The notes: generated from the sequence alone by a model not told the origin. A DNA stretch of 64,000 bases from an uncultured Oscillospiraceae bacterium (GCA_934659425.1 CAKUHU010000003.1:62001-126000), one strand, 5' to 3'; positions 18,227-26,796 are shown, numbered from the stretch's first letter. A program made the numbers and translations.

Positions 18227-19114
18227 ATGACGACTGTAATTTTGAGTGTGGCCGTTTTGCTCGTTATGGGCGCGATCTTCGGCGCGGTTTTGGCATTTGC
18301 TGCTAAGGTATTCGCGGTGGAGAAGGACCCTCGGGAAGAGGCCATTGCGGAATGTCTGCCCGGCGCCAACTGCGGTGGCTGTGGATTCCCCGGATGTGCG
18401 GGCTATGCTGCCGCTGTCGTGGCTGGAAAGGCTCCTGTCACTAACTGTGCTGCCGGCGGTGAGGCCGTGGCGGCTAAGATTGCTGAGATTATGGGTGTGA
18501 CTGCTGGTGAGACGGTGAAGAAAGTCGCTGCCGTCCACTGTACCGGATGCGGTGTGGAGCACACCAAGTACAATTACCAAGGCATTCACGACTGCTTGGC
18601 CGCCTCCCGGTTGCCCGGCGGCGGCCCCTTGGGCTGTGACTTTGGCTGCTTGGGCATGGGTACATGTGAAAAGGTCTGCCCCTTCGATGCCATTCATGTA
18701 AAGAACGGTGTGGCTGTGGTGGATGAGGATAAATGTAAGGCCTGCTCCAAGTGCGTGGATGCATGTCCCCGCCACCTCATCGCCCTGGAGCCCTATAAAA
18801 CCAAGAAGCATGTTGCCATCCCCTGTTCCTCCAAGGCCAAGGGTCCTGTGGTCACCAAGGTCTGTGCCAATGGCTGTATCGGTTGCTCTCTGTGTGCGAA
18901 GGCCTGCCCCAAGGAGGCCATCACCATCGAGAACTTCTTGGCCAAGATCGACTACGACAAGTGTATCGGCTGCACGCTCTGTGCGCAGAAGTGCCCGCGC
19001 CACTTGATCACGGTGGATGGCGTAGTGCCTGAGATCAAGAAGCCTGCAGCTGCTCCTGCTGCAGCTCCGGTTCCTGCCGCTGCTGTGAAGGAAGAGGCTC
19101 CTAAGGCGGAGTAA
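18227..19114 (+). CDS. rnfB: Rnf electron transport complex subunit B
   Basis: RnfB takes electrons from reduced ferredoxin. The 295-residue protein has an N-terminal membrane helix and a Fischer-type Fe-S domain (NCGGCGFPGCAGYAAAV, about residues 45-61). Ferredoxin-type cysteine motifs follow: CLGMGTCEKVCPF, CKACSKCVDACPR, CIGCSLCAKACPK and CIGCTLCAQKCPR. The final 30 residues are an Ala/Pro/Glu-rich tail. It is the last gene of the operon and is followed by a strong terminator. Confidence 0.96.
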   Translation: MTTVILSVAVLLVMGAIFGAVLAFAAKVFAVEKDPREEAIAECLPGANCGGCGFPGCAGYAAAVVAGKAPVTNCAAGGEAVAAKIAEIMGVTAGETVKKVAAVHCTGCGVEHTKYNYQGIHDCLAASRLPGGGPLGCDFGCLGMGTCEKVCPFDAIHVKNGVAVVDEDKCKACSKCVDACPRHLIALEPYKTKKHVAIPCSSKAKGPVVTKVCANGCIGCSLCAKACPKEAITIENFLAKIDYDKCIGCTLCAQKCPRHLITVDGVVPEIKKPAAAPAAAPVPAAAVKEEAPKAE

Positions 19115-19130
19115 TAAATTCTCAATAAAA

Positions 19131-19163
19131 AAGTCCGGCATCCTTTGGATGCCGGACTTTTTG
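19131..19163. terminator. Terminator between rnfB and degV
   Basis: A 13-bp perfect stem (aagtccggcatcc) with a 3-base loop ends in TTTTT on the plus strand and is flanked by A residues on the other side. It can serve both convergent genes. Confidence 0.9.
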
Positions 19164-19177
19164 CTTTTTAAAGAAAA

Positions 19178-20017
19178 TCAAAAGGCAACCACAACTCCGC
19201 CGTCGTTGGCGTATACCGTAGTGACACCTCTTGCATCAGAGATTAAGATATCTTTGAAATGGCAGGACTTTTGGGCCAGATCCCTGACATAAAAAGCACG
19301 CTCTGGATTATTGCAGTGGACAATGTAGAGGGCGCGGTCCACATGGCCCGGATCATCCGCCATAAGAGAGACCATACGGGATAAGGCCTGCTTGGTGGAG
19401 AGGGCCTGGCCAACCTTTTTGATTTCGCCCTCCGGAGTAGCTCCCATAAGGAGCTTAATGCGCAGTGCCTCCGTGACGAGGGAGAGCGCACCGGTGAGCC
19501 GTCCGTTTTTCCTCAGGTGATCCAAATTCTCCAGCACAAAATAGGTAGTCATAGAGGTGATATATTTGGATACTTCATTTACTACAGTGTTGAAGTCCCG
19601 GCCGGTTTCGGCGATCTCTAAGATCTTCAAAGCCACCGCAACCTCTCCCGCGGCGGCAGAACAGGAGTTGAAAATATGGATTCTGCTGCCGGGGTGCTCT
19701 TCCAGCCAGATCGTCCTGGCCTGAGCGGCGCTGTTATGGGAGCCGGATAGAAGAGCTGACAAAGTGACGATGTAAAGATCGTCGGCATTGGCCTCCTGGA
19801 AAGCGTTCAAGTACTGAGCGGGGGAGGGGCATGCGGTTTGGGGAGGCGTGTTATTTTCCCGCATGAGGAGCAGCAGGTGGGTTTGGTCAAAGGTGTCATC
19901 ATCCACGATATCCTCGCCCGCTAAGGAGATGGTGAGGGGGACCCGAAGGAAAGAGGACTGCCGAAATTGAGCAGCCGTCAAGTCGCAGCAGCTATCTACA
20001 ATGATCTTGAAACTCAT
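19178..20017 (-). CDS. DegV family fatty-acid-binding protein
   Basis: The 279-residue protein fits the two-domain DegV fold, which binds a fatty acid, as in FakB partners of the fatty acid kinase FakA. It shows the N-terminal KIIVDSCCDLTAAQ, VPLTISLAGEDIVDD, TVTLSALLSGSHNSA-type loop (seen as VTLSALLSGSHNSAAQA), and the FVLENLDHLRKNGRLTG motif. FakB function is inferred from the family. No fakA lies nearby. GAGG precedes the ATG. The gene stands alone, convergent with rnf. Confidence 0.88.
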   Translation of the reverse strand: MSFKIIVDSCCDLTAAQFRQSSFLRVPLTISLAGEDIVDDDTFDQTHLLLLMRENNTPPQTACPSPAQYLNAFQEANADDLYIVTLSALLSGSHNSAAQARTIWLEEHPGSRIHIFNSCSAAAGEVAVALKILEIAETGRDFNTVVNEVSKYITSMTTYFVLENLDHLRKNGRLTGALSLVTEALRIKLLMGATPEGEIKKVGQALSTKQALSRMVSLMADDPGHVDRALYIVHCNNPERAFYVRDLAQKSCHFKDILISDARGVTTVYANDGGVVVAF

Positions 20018-20058
20018 AAAAACAACCTCGAAATCTGATTTTTGAAATCATTTTTCTT

Positions 20059-20087
20059 ATTGTAACATACGGAAAAAAGAAAGTAAA
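20059..20087 (-). promoter_or_regulatory. Candidate degV promoter
   Basis: TTTACT (20087-20082) and TACAAT (20064-20059) are separated by 17 bases, upstream of degV. Confidence 0.5.
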
Positions 20088-20197
20088 GAAAAATCAAGCG
20101 GCCAGAAAAAGTTCTGTAAAAATTGAGTGGACATGGACCTGCTGCCGGGAAGACAAAAGAAGGCTGCCAAGGGCGGATAGGAGGGCGAATTGCTGGG

Positions 20198-20875
20198 TCA
20201 AAAGAGCGCTTCAAAAATTGCCAGGGCCTCCTCGCTCATTCTGCGGACAAAACCGCTGAGGGAGAGGAAAGTCAGTTCTCCTTTGGCGTTGTGCTTCAGC
20301 GGCTTTTGTCTGGATTGAGAGGGCCCGGAGCGGAGGGCTGAGGTCTTTGTGCACTTTGGGATGGGCCACAGTCCGATAGAGGTGCCACGGAGACTGCCGG
20401 CCGCCGTCTGGGAACAGCAGTGAAAGGGAATTTGGTGGCAGGCATGGGGGAGAGGCCCTTTAGCGGCGCGGCCCCATGGTCCCCAGGGGAAGCTGTTTCA
20501 GATCGTTGATGATCTGAAGATCGTCCTGCGACGGAGAGTGTGCCGGAAAGCCTTCATATCCCAGGGATCGCCCCACTTGCTGCGCTCCAGGTAGGCCGTT
20601 TCCGGAGGGCTCAGGGCGGAACAGCGCAGGCCGACATCCTGAAGGAGATGGTCGATGGTCGGCTCCACCCTCTCCAGCGGCAGCCGGGCCATAGCGCAGA
20701 GCGTTCCGCCCCGTCCAGCGGTGCAGGATAGAGAATTTCCCCCATTTTTACCGCTTTGATGGAAGGGATTTTTGGTGTGGATGCTTCCGAGAATGACCTG
20801 AATGGGATCGGTGTCTCCGGCCTTGCTCAGCTTTCTGACCTGTTCTTTGGGGCAATAGGTGATGTAACCTGCCAG
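20198..20875 (-). pseudogene. Decayed gene of unknown function downstream of trmD
   Basis: No intact gene fits 20018-20918, but one minus-strand coding trace runs through it in changing frames. The first part (20498-20875) reads LAGYITYCPKEQVRKLSKAG, DPIQVILGSIHTKNPFHQSG and MARLPLERVEPTIDHLLQ. A middle piece in a second frame ends FPAHSPSQDDLQIINDLKQ. A last part (to the TGA at 20198) reads HNAKGELTFLSLSGFVRRMS and SEEALAIFEALF. The AAAGGAGG ribosome site near 20885 is followed by CTG rather than ATG. At least two frameshifts are needed. I do not recognise the family with certainty. Confidence 0.6.
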
Positions 20876-20918
20876 GGAGGCCCTCCTTTCCGACTGAGGG
20901 GGCTGTGATCAGGCGATC

Positions 20919-21677
20919 TCAGAACTCCTCCGGATACTCTTCGCGGAGCTCCTGCATCAATTTCTGATCCCATTTTGTAGAGGTCAGATCCAGCTTCTCA
21001 TACATGTCGGGCCTTCTGCGTTTGGTGCGGAGGATGGCCTGCTTGCGGCGCCATTTGGCAACAAGGGCGTGGTTGCCGGAGAGGAGGATGGGAGGGACCT
21101 TTTTGCCGTGCCATTCCTCGGGGCGGGAATACTGGGGATACTCCAGCAGCCCGTTCCAATGGCTCTCGTTTTCAAAACACTCGGGATCGGAGAGGACACC
21201 GGGCACCAGGCGGCAAACGGCATCGGCCACCGCCATGGCCGGGATCTCCCCTCCGGTGAGGACGAAGTCCCCCAGAGAGATCTCCTCATCTACACACTCC
21301 TCGATAAACCGCTCGTCGATCCCCTCATAGTGTCCGCAGACAAAAATGAGGTGGTCATAGTCACTGGACAGACGTCTGGCGTCAGCCTGGTGGAAGGTGG
21401 TCCCAGCAGGGGAAAAGTAGATGGTGTGTCCAGGCCCAAAGCTGTCCACCACATGCCTCCAGCACTGATAGAGCGGGTCGGCCTGCATGACTGCCCCCCG
21501 GCCGCCGCCGTAGGGGTAGTCATCCACCTGCTTTTGCTTGTTTAGGGTGTAGTCCCGGATCTGGTGGGTCTCGATCCGCAGAAGATCCCGCTCCTGGGCC
21601 CGGCCCAGGATGGATTCTGAGAGGACGTCCCCAACAGTGAGATCGAATAGGGTCAGAATGTCGATCCGGTACATCAT
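20919..21677 (-). CDS. trmD: tRNA (guanine-37-N1)-methyltransferase
   Basis: TrmD methylates G37 of tRNAs with S-adenosylmethionine and prevents +1 frameshifting. The 252-residue SPOUT enzyme shows YRIDILTLFDLTVGDVLSESI, the trefoil-knot motifs HYEGIDERFIEECVDEEISL and SLGDFVLTGGE, and the C-terminal GLLEYPQYSRPEEW segment. Its ATGATG start overlaps the rimM stop. It is the last intact gene of the ylxM-ffh-rpsP-khpA-rimM operon; rplS, which commonly follows trmD, is absent. Confidence 0.96.
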   Translation of the reverse strand: MMYRIDILTLFDLTVGDVLSESILGRAQERDLLRIETHQIRDYTLNKQKQVDDYPYGGGRGAVMQADPLYQCWRHVVDSFGPGHTIYFSPAGTTFHQADARRLSSDYDHLIFVCGHYEGIDERFIEECVDEEISLGDFVLTGGEIPAMAVADAVCRLVPGVLSDPECFENESHWNGLLEYPQYSRPEEWHGKKVPPILLSGNHALVAKWRRKQAILRTKRRRPDMYEKLDLTSTKWDQKLMQELREEYPEEF

Positions 21678-22171
21678 TCACCCATCCCTTCGATCAGATT
21701 GACTTTGATATATCCCTCTTCCACATTGGTTTCAGCGAGGAAAGCGTCTACAGCGGGGATCATGTATTCCTTTCCCTTGCCACGGACCACATAGACCTCA
21801 TGGGCAGGGGGAGTGAGAATGTCCTGGATGCTGCCCAGCTCCTCGCCGGTGGCGGCATCGAAAACGGCAAGTCCCATCAGGTCAGCTAAAAAGTGCCGTC
21901 CTTCGGGCAGTTCCACGCCAGTGCGGTCGATAGAGATCACTTTGCCTTTCAGGGCCATGGCTTTCTCCACGGAGGTGATTCCCTCCAGCATGGCCAGCAC
22001 CATGGTTTTATGAACTCTGGCTGAGAGGACGCGGATCCCCTTGCCGTCCAGATAAAGGGTATCAAATTGGCACAGGAATTCAGGGGAATCTGCCCAGGGC
22101 ATGATTTTGACTTCGCCCCGGATTCCGTGGGTGTTGACGATGACTCCAGCCTCTAAAAAACGGTTTTTCAT
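21674..22171 (-). CDS. rimM: Ribosome maturation factor RimM
   Basis: RimM assists assembly of the 30S head and binds S19. The 165-residue product has the N-terminal barrel (GVIVNTHGIRGEVKIMPWAD) and a C-terminal PRC-barrel-like domain (LMGLAVFDAATGEELGSIQD; YMIPAVDAFL). The start at 22171 has a GGAGG ribosome site at 8 bases. A longer open frame upstream overlaps khpA and is not protein-like. Confidence 0.95.
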   Translation of the reverse strand: MKNRFLEAGVIVNTHGIRGEVKIMPWADSPEFLCQFDTLYLDGKGIRVLSARVHKTMVLAMLEGITSVEKAMALKGKVISIDRTGVELPEGRHFLADLMGLAVFDAATGEELGSIQDILTPPAHEVYVVRGKGKEYMIPAVDAFLAETNVEEGYIKVNLIEGMGE

Positions 22172-22198
22172 TGGCGTGTTCCTCCGGTTGATGGTAAG

Positions 22199-22226
22199 AA
22201 AAAACGGCGGGAAGCCCCGCCGCTTT
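22199..22226 (-). terminator. Terminator-like hairpin between khpA and rimM
   Basis: A 7-bp G+C stem (cggcggg with its complement) with a 4-base loop begins right after the khpA stop codon. On the minus strand it is followed by six T residues. It could cause partial termination or attenuation inside the operon. Confidence 0.65.
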
Positions 22227-22457
22227 TTAATCGGTGATTTCCACGGAGACTCGGGTCCCCTTCCGCTGTCCCACGGAGCGCATAAGCACACGGATCCATT
22301 TGGCAATGAGCCCCTGGCGGCCAATCACTTTTCCCATGTCCTCTTTTGCGACCCGTAATTCCAGCGTGGTCTCGCCGTCGCCCATGTGTTCAGTGACCTC
22401 CACCTGTTCAGGATGGCTCACCAAATTTTGGGCGATGTAGGTGAGGAGCTCTTTCAT
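22227..22457 (-). CDS. khpA: KH-domain RNA-binding protein KhpA (YlqC)
   Basis: The 76-residue protein is a single KH domain, with LVSHPEQVEVTE and the GxxG loop in GKVIGRQGLIAKWIRVLM. KhpA usually pairs with KhpB to bind RNAs tied to cell division and envelope growth. A GGGAGGAG ribosome site precedes the ATG, and the gene lies 14 bases after rpsP as in most Firmicutes. Confidence 0.95.
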   Translation of the reverse strand: MKELLTYIAQNLVSHPEQVEVTEHMGDGETTLELRVAKEDMGKVIGRQGLIAKWIRVLMRSVGQRKGTRVSVEITD

Positions 22458-22471
22458 GTGCTGCTCCTCCC

Positions 22472-22711
22472 TTAGATGGCGCCGGCTTTTTTCAGCAGGG
22501 ACTTTACCGTCTCAGTGGGCTGAGCACCAGTCTTGATCCAAGCCTGGGCACGTTCAGCGTCCACCTTCAGAGCGGCGGGATTGACAGTGGGATCATAAGT
22601 GCCGATCTCCTCGATAAAACGGCCGTCGCGGGGATACCGGGAATCGGCCACCACAATGCGGTAGAAGGGAGACTTCTTCGCACCCATGCGGCGCAGACGA
22701 ATTTTGACCAT
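22472..22711 (-). CDS. rpsP: 30S ribosomal protein S16
   Basis: The 79-residue protein begins [20 protein letters not shown], followed by [19 protein letters not shown], which is the classic S16 signature. Length is normal. GGAGGTG precedes the ATG. It is the third gene of the SRP/translation operon. Confidence 0.98.
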   Translation of the reverse strand: MVKIRLRRMGAKKSPFYRIVVADSRYPRDGRFIEEIGTYDPTVNPAALKVDAERAQAWIKTGAQPTETVKSLLKKAGAI

Positions 22712-22780
22712 GTTATTTTCACCTCCACAAGAATATCATGCGTATATTTGGAAAACGCGCCATGGCGCTTGCCAACAAAA

Positions 22781-24145
22781 TCAGAAGGGGAAACCTCTTC
22801 CCATGCCCATGCCGCCCATTCCCAAGCGACCCTTCTTGGCCAGCTTTTTCAGTTTTGGGTTGTTTATCTGCCGTGCCATCTGACGCATGGCTTCAAACTG
22901 CTTCAAAAGCCGGTTTACATCCACGACCTCAACACCGGCTCCGGCGGCGATGCGCTTTTTCCGGCTGTTATTGAGAAGGGAGGGATCCTCCCGCTCAGCG
23001 GGGGTCATGGAGAGAATGATGGCTTCGGTGCGGCCCAGAGCCTTCTCGTCTACATTTGCCCCCTCCAGGGCCTTGGGGTCCACACCGGGCAGCATCCCGG
23101 CCAAATCGCTGATGGGCCCCATATTTTTCATCTGGGCCAACTGGTCGTAGAGATCGGTCAGTGTGAATTTGTTTTGGCGAAGCCGGGTCTGCAGCTCTTG
23201 GGCTTTCTTGAGATCGAAGTTTTCCTGGGCCTTTTCGATAAGGGACAGAATGTCACCCATTCCCAAGATGCGGGAGGCCATCCGGTCCGGGTGGAAAACC
23301 TCCACCTGATCCAGCTTTTCGCCGATACCTGCAAATTTGATGGGTTTTCCGGTCACTGCCTTGATGGAGAGCGCCGCGCCGCCCCGAGCATCGCCGTCCA
23401 GCTTGGTGAGCATCACGCCGGTCAGCTCCAACGCGTCATCAAAGGCCTTGGCAGCGTTCACCGCATCCTGGCCGATCATGGCATCCACCACAAGTAAAAT
23501 CTCATCGGGCTGCACAGCCTGCTTGATATTTTGCAGTTCCATCATGAGCGCTTCATCCACATGAAGGCGTCCGGCGGTATCCAAAAATACCAAATCGCTG
23601 CCGTGCTTTTTGGCGTGTTCCACAGCGGCTTTGGCAATGTCCACAGGATCGATCTGTCCCATCTGAAAAACGGGGATGCCGAGCTGGTTACCCACCACTT
23701 CTAACTGTTCAATGGCGGCAGGACGATACACGTCACAGGCGGCCAGTAAAGGCCGCTTTCCCTGCTTTTTCATAAGCCCAGCCAGCTTTGCTGCATTGGT
23801 GGTCTTGCCTGCGCCCTGCAGGCCTACCATCATAACCACGGTGGGCGGTTTCGGGGAGATGTTCAGCTTGGTATCGGCACCGCCCATAAGCTCGGTCAGT
23901 TCTTCGTTGACGATCTTGACAATCATCTGGGCAGGAGTAAGGCTCTCCAGTACATCGCTGCCCACAGCCCGCTGGGAGACCTTGGCCACAAAATCTTTGA
24001 CAACTTTATAACTCACATCGGCTTCCAAAAGGGCCATGCGGATCTCACGCATAGCCTCCTTGACGTCGGCCTCAGTAAGCCGGCCCTTGCCCCGGAGCTT
24101 TTTGAAGGCATTTGTCAGTTTTTCAGTCAGTCCTTCAAAGGCCAT
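22781..24145 (-). CDS. ffh: Signal recognition particle protein Ffh
   Basis: Ffh is the SRP54 GTPase that targets nascent membrane proteins to FtsY. The 454-residue protein has an N domain, then a G domain with GLQGAGKTTNAAKLA (about residue 106), DTAGRLHVDE, TKLDGDARGGAAL and GIGEKLDQVEVF. A C-terminal methionine-rich M domain (FEAMRQMARQI) ends in a Gly/Met tail. It starts 4 bases after ylxM, with an AGGAGTG ribosome site overlapping the ylxM stop. Confidence 0.98.
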   Translation of the reverse strand: MAFEGLTEKLTNAFKKLRGKGRLTEADVKEAMREIRMALLEADVSYKVVKDFVAKVSQRAVGSDVLESLTPAQMIVKIVNEELTELMGGADTKLNISPKPPTVVMMVGLQGAGKTTNAAKLAGLMKKQGKRPLLAACDVYRPAAIEQLEVVGNQLGIPVFQMGQIDPVDIAKAAVEHAKKHGSDLVFLDTAGRLHVDEALMMELQNIKQAVQPDEILLVVDAMIGQDAVNAAKAFDDALELTGVMLTKLDGDARGGAALSIKAVTGKPIKFAGIGEKLDQVEVFHPDRMASRILGMGDILSLIEKAQENFDLKKAQELQTRLRQNKFTLTDLYDQLAQMKNMGPISDLAGMLPGVDPKALEGANVDEKALGRTEAIILSMTPAEREDPSLLNNSRKKRIAAGAGVEVVDVNRLLKQFEAMRQMARQINNPKLKKLAKKGRLGMGGMGMGRGFPF

Positions 24146-24149
24146 GGGC

Positions 24150-24518
24150 TCACTCCTGCTTTAACTTGTTCAGCATGACGCGGATCCGGTCGGTGAGGAC
24201 CTCAATCTCGTCATCTTGATATTGTTGGGCGTTCCGGCCCGCGATCGCATCCACTGCGGTTTGGATCTCCGAAAGCTGCTCTTGCATGAGGTGGAAGCGG
24301 CGGATGATGCCGGTTTTGTCCTCCAATTCATTGAGCGTGGCCTCCGCCCGGACGATCACGTCCCGGACTCCCTGGCGGGAAATGCCGTAGTTTTCTGCGA
24401 TCTCAGAGAGGGAGAGATCCTCATTATAATAGAGGTCGTAAAATTCCTTTTGCCGGTCGGTGAGCATATCGCCATAAAAATCATACAGCAAAGCCATACG
24501 ATAGGCCTGATTTTTCAC
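24150..24518 (-). CDS. ylxM: YlxM family DNA-binding protein (SRP-associated)
   Basis: The 122-residue protein has the sigma-like HTH seen in YlxM/p13: LLYDFYGDMLTDRQKEFYDL, LSLSEIAENYGISRQGVRD, then a coiled-coil C-terminus. In streptococci this protein stimulates SRP function. The start is GTG at 24518 behind GAGGAGGGAG. It is the first gene of the operon, with its promoter just upstream. Confidence 0.93.
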   Translation of the reverse strand: MKNQAYRMALLYDFYGDMLTDRQKEFYDLYYNEDLSLSEIAENYGISRQGVRDVIVRAEATLNELEDKTGIIRRFHLMQEQLSEIQTAVDAIAGRNAQQYQDDEIEVLTDRIRVMLNKLKQE

Positions 24519-24572
24519 AGTACTCCCTCCTCAAAAAGAATTCGTAAAGCCTAAAGACTTTACAACACTAAT

Positions 24573-24601
24573 ATCATACAACATTTTGGGACGATTGTCA
24601 A
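24573..24601 (-). promoter_or_regulatory. Promoter of the ylxM-ffh-rpsP-khpA-rimM-trmD operon
   Basis: TTGACA (24601-24596) and TATGAT (24578-24573) are 17 bases apart, about 55 bases upstream of ylxM. Confidence 0.8.
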
Positions 24602-24644
24602 GGGAAAATCATTGCAGCTGGAGAGAAAAAATAAGAAAAAGGCC

Positions 24645-24673
24645 TTGCCAAATGAAAAAAAAGTCTGTATAAT
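24645..24673 (+). promoter_or_regulatory. tRNA-Leu promoter
   Basis: TTGCCA and TATAAT are separated by 17 bases and end 21 bases before the tRNA. Confidence 0.8.
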
Positions 24674-24694
24674 AAAACACTGTCAGGTGAATGT

Positions 24695-24781
24695 GCCGGC
24701 GTGTTGGAATTGGCAGACGAGGTGGACTCAAAATCCATTGCCAGCGATGGCGTGCGGGTTCAAGTCCCGCCGCCGGCACCA
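24695..24781 (+). tRNA. tRNA-Leu (CAA anticodon), CCA encoded
   Basis: The acceptor stem GCCGGCG pairs with CGCCGGC, followed by A and an encoded CCA. The anticodon stem TGGA/TCCA encloses the loop CTCAAAA, giving anticodon CAA, which reads UUG. A long variable arm and the T-arm GCGGGTTCAAGTCCCGC fit a class II tRNA-Leu. Its 3' end abuts a decayed integrative element whose integrase remnant faces it, so it is the probable attachment site. Confidence 0.95.
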
Positions 24782-24787
24782 GACCTT

Positions 24788-24832
24788 AAAAGCTCGTAAA
24801 CCCTTGATATGTAGGGGTTTATGAGCTTTTTT
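24788..24832 (+). terminator. Terminator after tRNA-Leu
   Basis: Arms aaaagctc-taaaccc and ggggtttatgagctttt form a long stem, followed by a T-run. It could also belong to the integrated element. Confidence 0.7.
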
Positions 24833-24914
24833 ATGCTCTGCATTCTTATGTAATGTCCCTCGCACATCAGTAAATTTCCCATTTTCAGGCTGATTTTTGG
24901 AGGGACATAGAGCA

Positions 24915-25082
24915 TTAAGCGAAGGGATATACGCCCAAAATCGCATTGGCAGACGCGACATTTGAGGTGAAATTCAAGTGCGTGTAAATGTTTGGGATGG
25001 CCGAAATGTCGCTGTGACCCAGCCACTCTTGAATTTTTTTCAGGCTGACACCGTTCGCATATAACAGGCTTGCACAGCTGTG
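24915..25082 (-). pseudogene. Tyrosine recombinase (integrase), C-terminal fragment
   Basis: On the minus strand the frame reads HSCASLLYANGVSLKKIQEW, LGHSDISAIPNIYTHLNF and ends at VYPFA. This matches the end of phage-type integrases, with the HxxR-box histidine, the LGHS motif and the catalytic tyrosine in NIYTHL. A stop codon lies directly upstream (near 25085), and the rest of the gene is missing, replaced by an unrelated ParB trace. The fragment points at the tRNA-Leu 3' end. Confidence 0.85.
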
Positions 25083-25149
25083 TTCTTACGGTGTAATTAC
25101 GACAAACCGGAAAAGCCCCGTATATCAAGGACTTTCGGTTATCCGGCAA

Positions 25150-25745
25150 GGTTTTTCGTCCTTTTCCAAACCGAAAAATCGAGCCGCGAGGATGGCGGCC
25201 ACGAACTGATTGCAGGCCACTGGCGTAAACACGCCTGTGAGCTTGCGGGGCTGACTACCATGCCGGTCATTGTCCGTGACATTGATCGGGATGCTGCCAT
25301 GATCATTATGGTGGACAGCAACCTCCAGCGCGAGAACATCCTGCCCTCCGAACGGACAAAGGCTCACAAGATGAAACTGGAAGCCATTCCGCCGCAAGGC
25401 TGGCAGACCCGCAAAAAGCGAAAAAGAAAATCGCCATGATGTCTGCTGCGAAAATCTCCTACCTCACGGAGGAACAGAAAATGCTCCTGACTGCCATGGA
25501 CAGCGAACAGGCCACTCCGTCCCTCTCCCAAACGCAGCAGATGAAAAAGCTCTCACGGGAAGGCGGCCTCAATGATGATTCCATGCCGGATATTATGATG
25601 GAGCTGAAAAGCCTGGAAAAAGCGACATCACCCTCTCCGGTGAAAAGCTACGGAAATACTTTCCGCGTCCTTACACCCCATTTTAAATTGAAAACACCAT
25701 CGTTAAGCTCCTGGACGCATGGCAGAAGAAGCACCAGCGTGACCA
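25150..25745 (+). pseudogene. ParB-type partition protein, decayed
   Basis: The ParB core is readable in one frame (ELIAGHWRKHACELAGL, MPVIVRDIDRDAAMIIMVD, SNLQRENILPSERTKAHKMK). After a stop at 25437 a second segment reads KISYLTEEQKMLLTAMDSEQ and ATPSLSQTQQMKKLSREGG. Intact homologues have a continuous HTH region between these parts, which is deleted here. The C-terminal part then shifts frame (KYFPRSYTP-like residues are split between frames). The N-terminus is also lost. In intact elements this protein probably maintains the excised circle. Confidence 0.8.
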
Positions 25746-25807
25746 GAGCGGATAAGCGGACAAGCAGTTTGTTTGTCCGCTGTTTTTATGCCCGGAAGGA
25801 GGTGCCC

Positions 25808-26491
25808 ATGTATATCAATACGTTCAAATATCCCCCCCCCAAGGATGTGAGCTGCAAGCTCTGTACGGAGTATGTAAAGAAACTTGGCTACACGTCGTCG
25901 CAAAGTCTGCTCATCTCCGTTTCCGCCGATGGCGAAAACTGCGCTCACTCCCTTGCTCCTCCTCTCTCCATAAAGTCTGCGGCTTTGCGGGGGCCCCGGA
26001 CCTGCCCGTGGCTGGCCGAGCGTATTGAGACCAGTGTGGTCGGCTATCGGGAAGTGGTCTTAAAGACATTTCCCAACGAACGTCGCCTGTTCCAGCGCCT
26101 GAACCTGCTTATCAAGCACTATCCCGGAAGCCTTTGGAGCAACGAGCGGCATGAGCGCAGGATGCAGTATCAGCGCACGGTGCAGGACTACCGCCGCCGC
26201 AGGGACACCAATGCCTACTATGCGGCCATGTATTTGCTGACTGCCAATGATGATATTTACCGCCGCACGGCAAACTGCTTTTGCAGGCACGGCATCGAGT
26301 TCGGCTATGCAGTGCTGAAAAATACCTCGCCGCACAACTACGCACTGTTCATGGCAGCGCGTGACCTCTGCGACAAGACGGAAGACTTCACGATGGGAGA
26401 TTTGGCGGAACCGGAGATCATCAACCCGGAGGCGCTGCGCCTGATCGTCAACGCTACCCTGATCGCCCGGTATGGGTTTGCCGCCTTTTAG
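25808..26491 (+). CDS. Element-encoded protein of unknown function
   Basis: The 227-residue reading frame starts at an ATG behind a GGAGGTG ribosome site and lacks recognised catalytic motifs. It begins MYINTFKYPPPKDVSCKLC, has further cysteines, and a conserved-looking helical core (RLNLLIKHYPGSLWSNERHE, RRRRDTNAYYAAMYLLTAND, CFCRHGIEFGYAVLKNTSPH). Proteins like this occur beside parB in Clostridia conjugative elements, as best I recall, without a known role. A run of nine cytosines (25832-25840) inside the frame could slip. Residues about 32-65 look like an insertion relative to the rest, so the copy may not be functional. Confidence 0.6.
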   Translation: MYINTFKYPPPKDVSCKLCTEYVKKLGYTSSQSLLISVSADGENCAHSLAPPLSIKSAALRGPRTCPWLAERIETSVVGYREVVLKTFPNERRLFQRLNLLIKHYPGSLWSNERHERRMQYQRTVQDYRRRRDTNAYYAAMYLLTANDDIYRRTANCFCRHGIEFGYAVLKNTSPHNYALFMAARDLCDKTEDFTMGDLAEPEIINPEALRLIVNATLIARYGFAAF

Positions 26492-26513
26492 ATCAGAGCG
26501 CGAGGTGCGGAAT

Positions 26514-26777
26514 ATGAGCGCTGACGATTTCATCGGTGGGCATGACATTCTGGCGCTGGAGCGCTTTCTGGATGAAACCCGTCACATGATCATTTTCGCT
26601 GTCCTGCCATGGAAGTCACCTGTGGGCGAAAAGGGTGAACGGCTGCGGCAGTTTCTCTCCGATACGGGCTACGCCAAGGCGCAGGCATCCGAAAAGCGCG
26701 GAGAGATCAAAATCCGTAAACACGCCGCTGCCATTGAGGGGCATATCCTCCCTGATCGGAAAAAGCGGAATCACTAA
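26514..26777 (+). CDS. Small element-encoded protein of unknown function
   Basis: An 87-residue frame starts at ATG 26514 behind GAGGTG. It reads MSADDFIGGHDILALERFLD, then ETRHMIIFAVLPWKSPVGEK and a basic C-terminus. It follows the previous gene by 22 bases on the same strand, so the two may have been cotranscribed. No domain is recognised, and truncation is possible given the decay all around it. Confidence 0.45.
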   Translation: MSADDFIGGHDILALERFLDETRHMIIFAVLPWKSPVGEKGERLRQFLSDTGYAKAQASEKRGEIKIRKHAAAIEGHILPDRKKRNH

Positions 26778-26796
26778 AACGATTGGAGGAATTACC

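Noticed and set aside
24760..25149. 129-codon minus-strand open frame over the tRNA-Leu end
   Set aside because: It runs through the tRNA and terminator; the protein-like signal (integrase C-terminus) is in a different frame ending at 24915.
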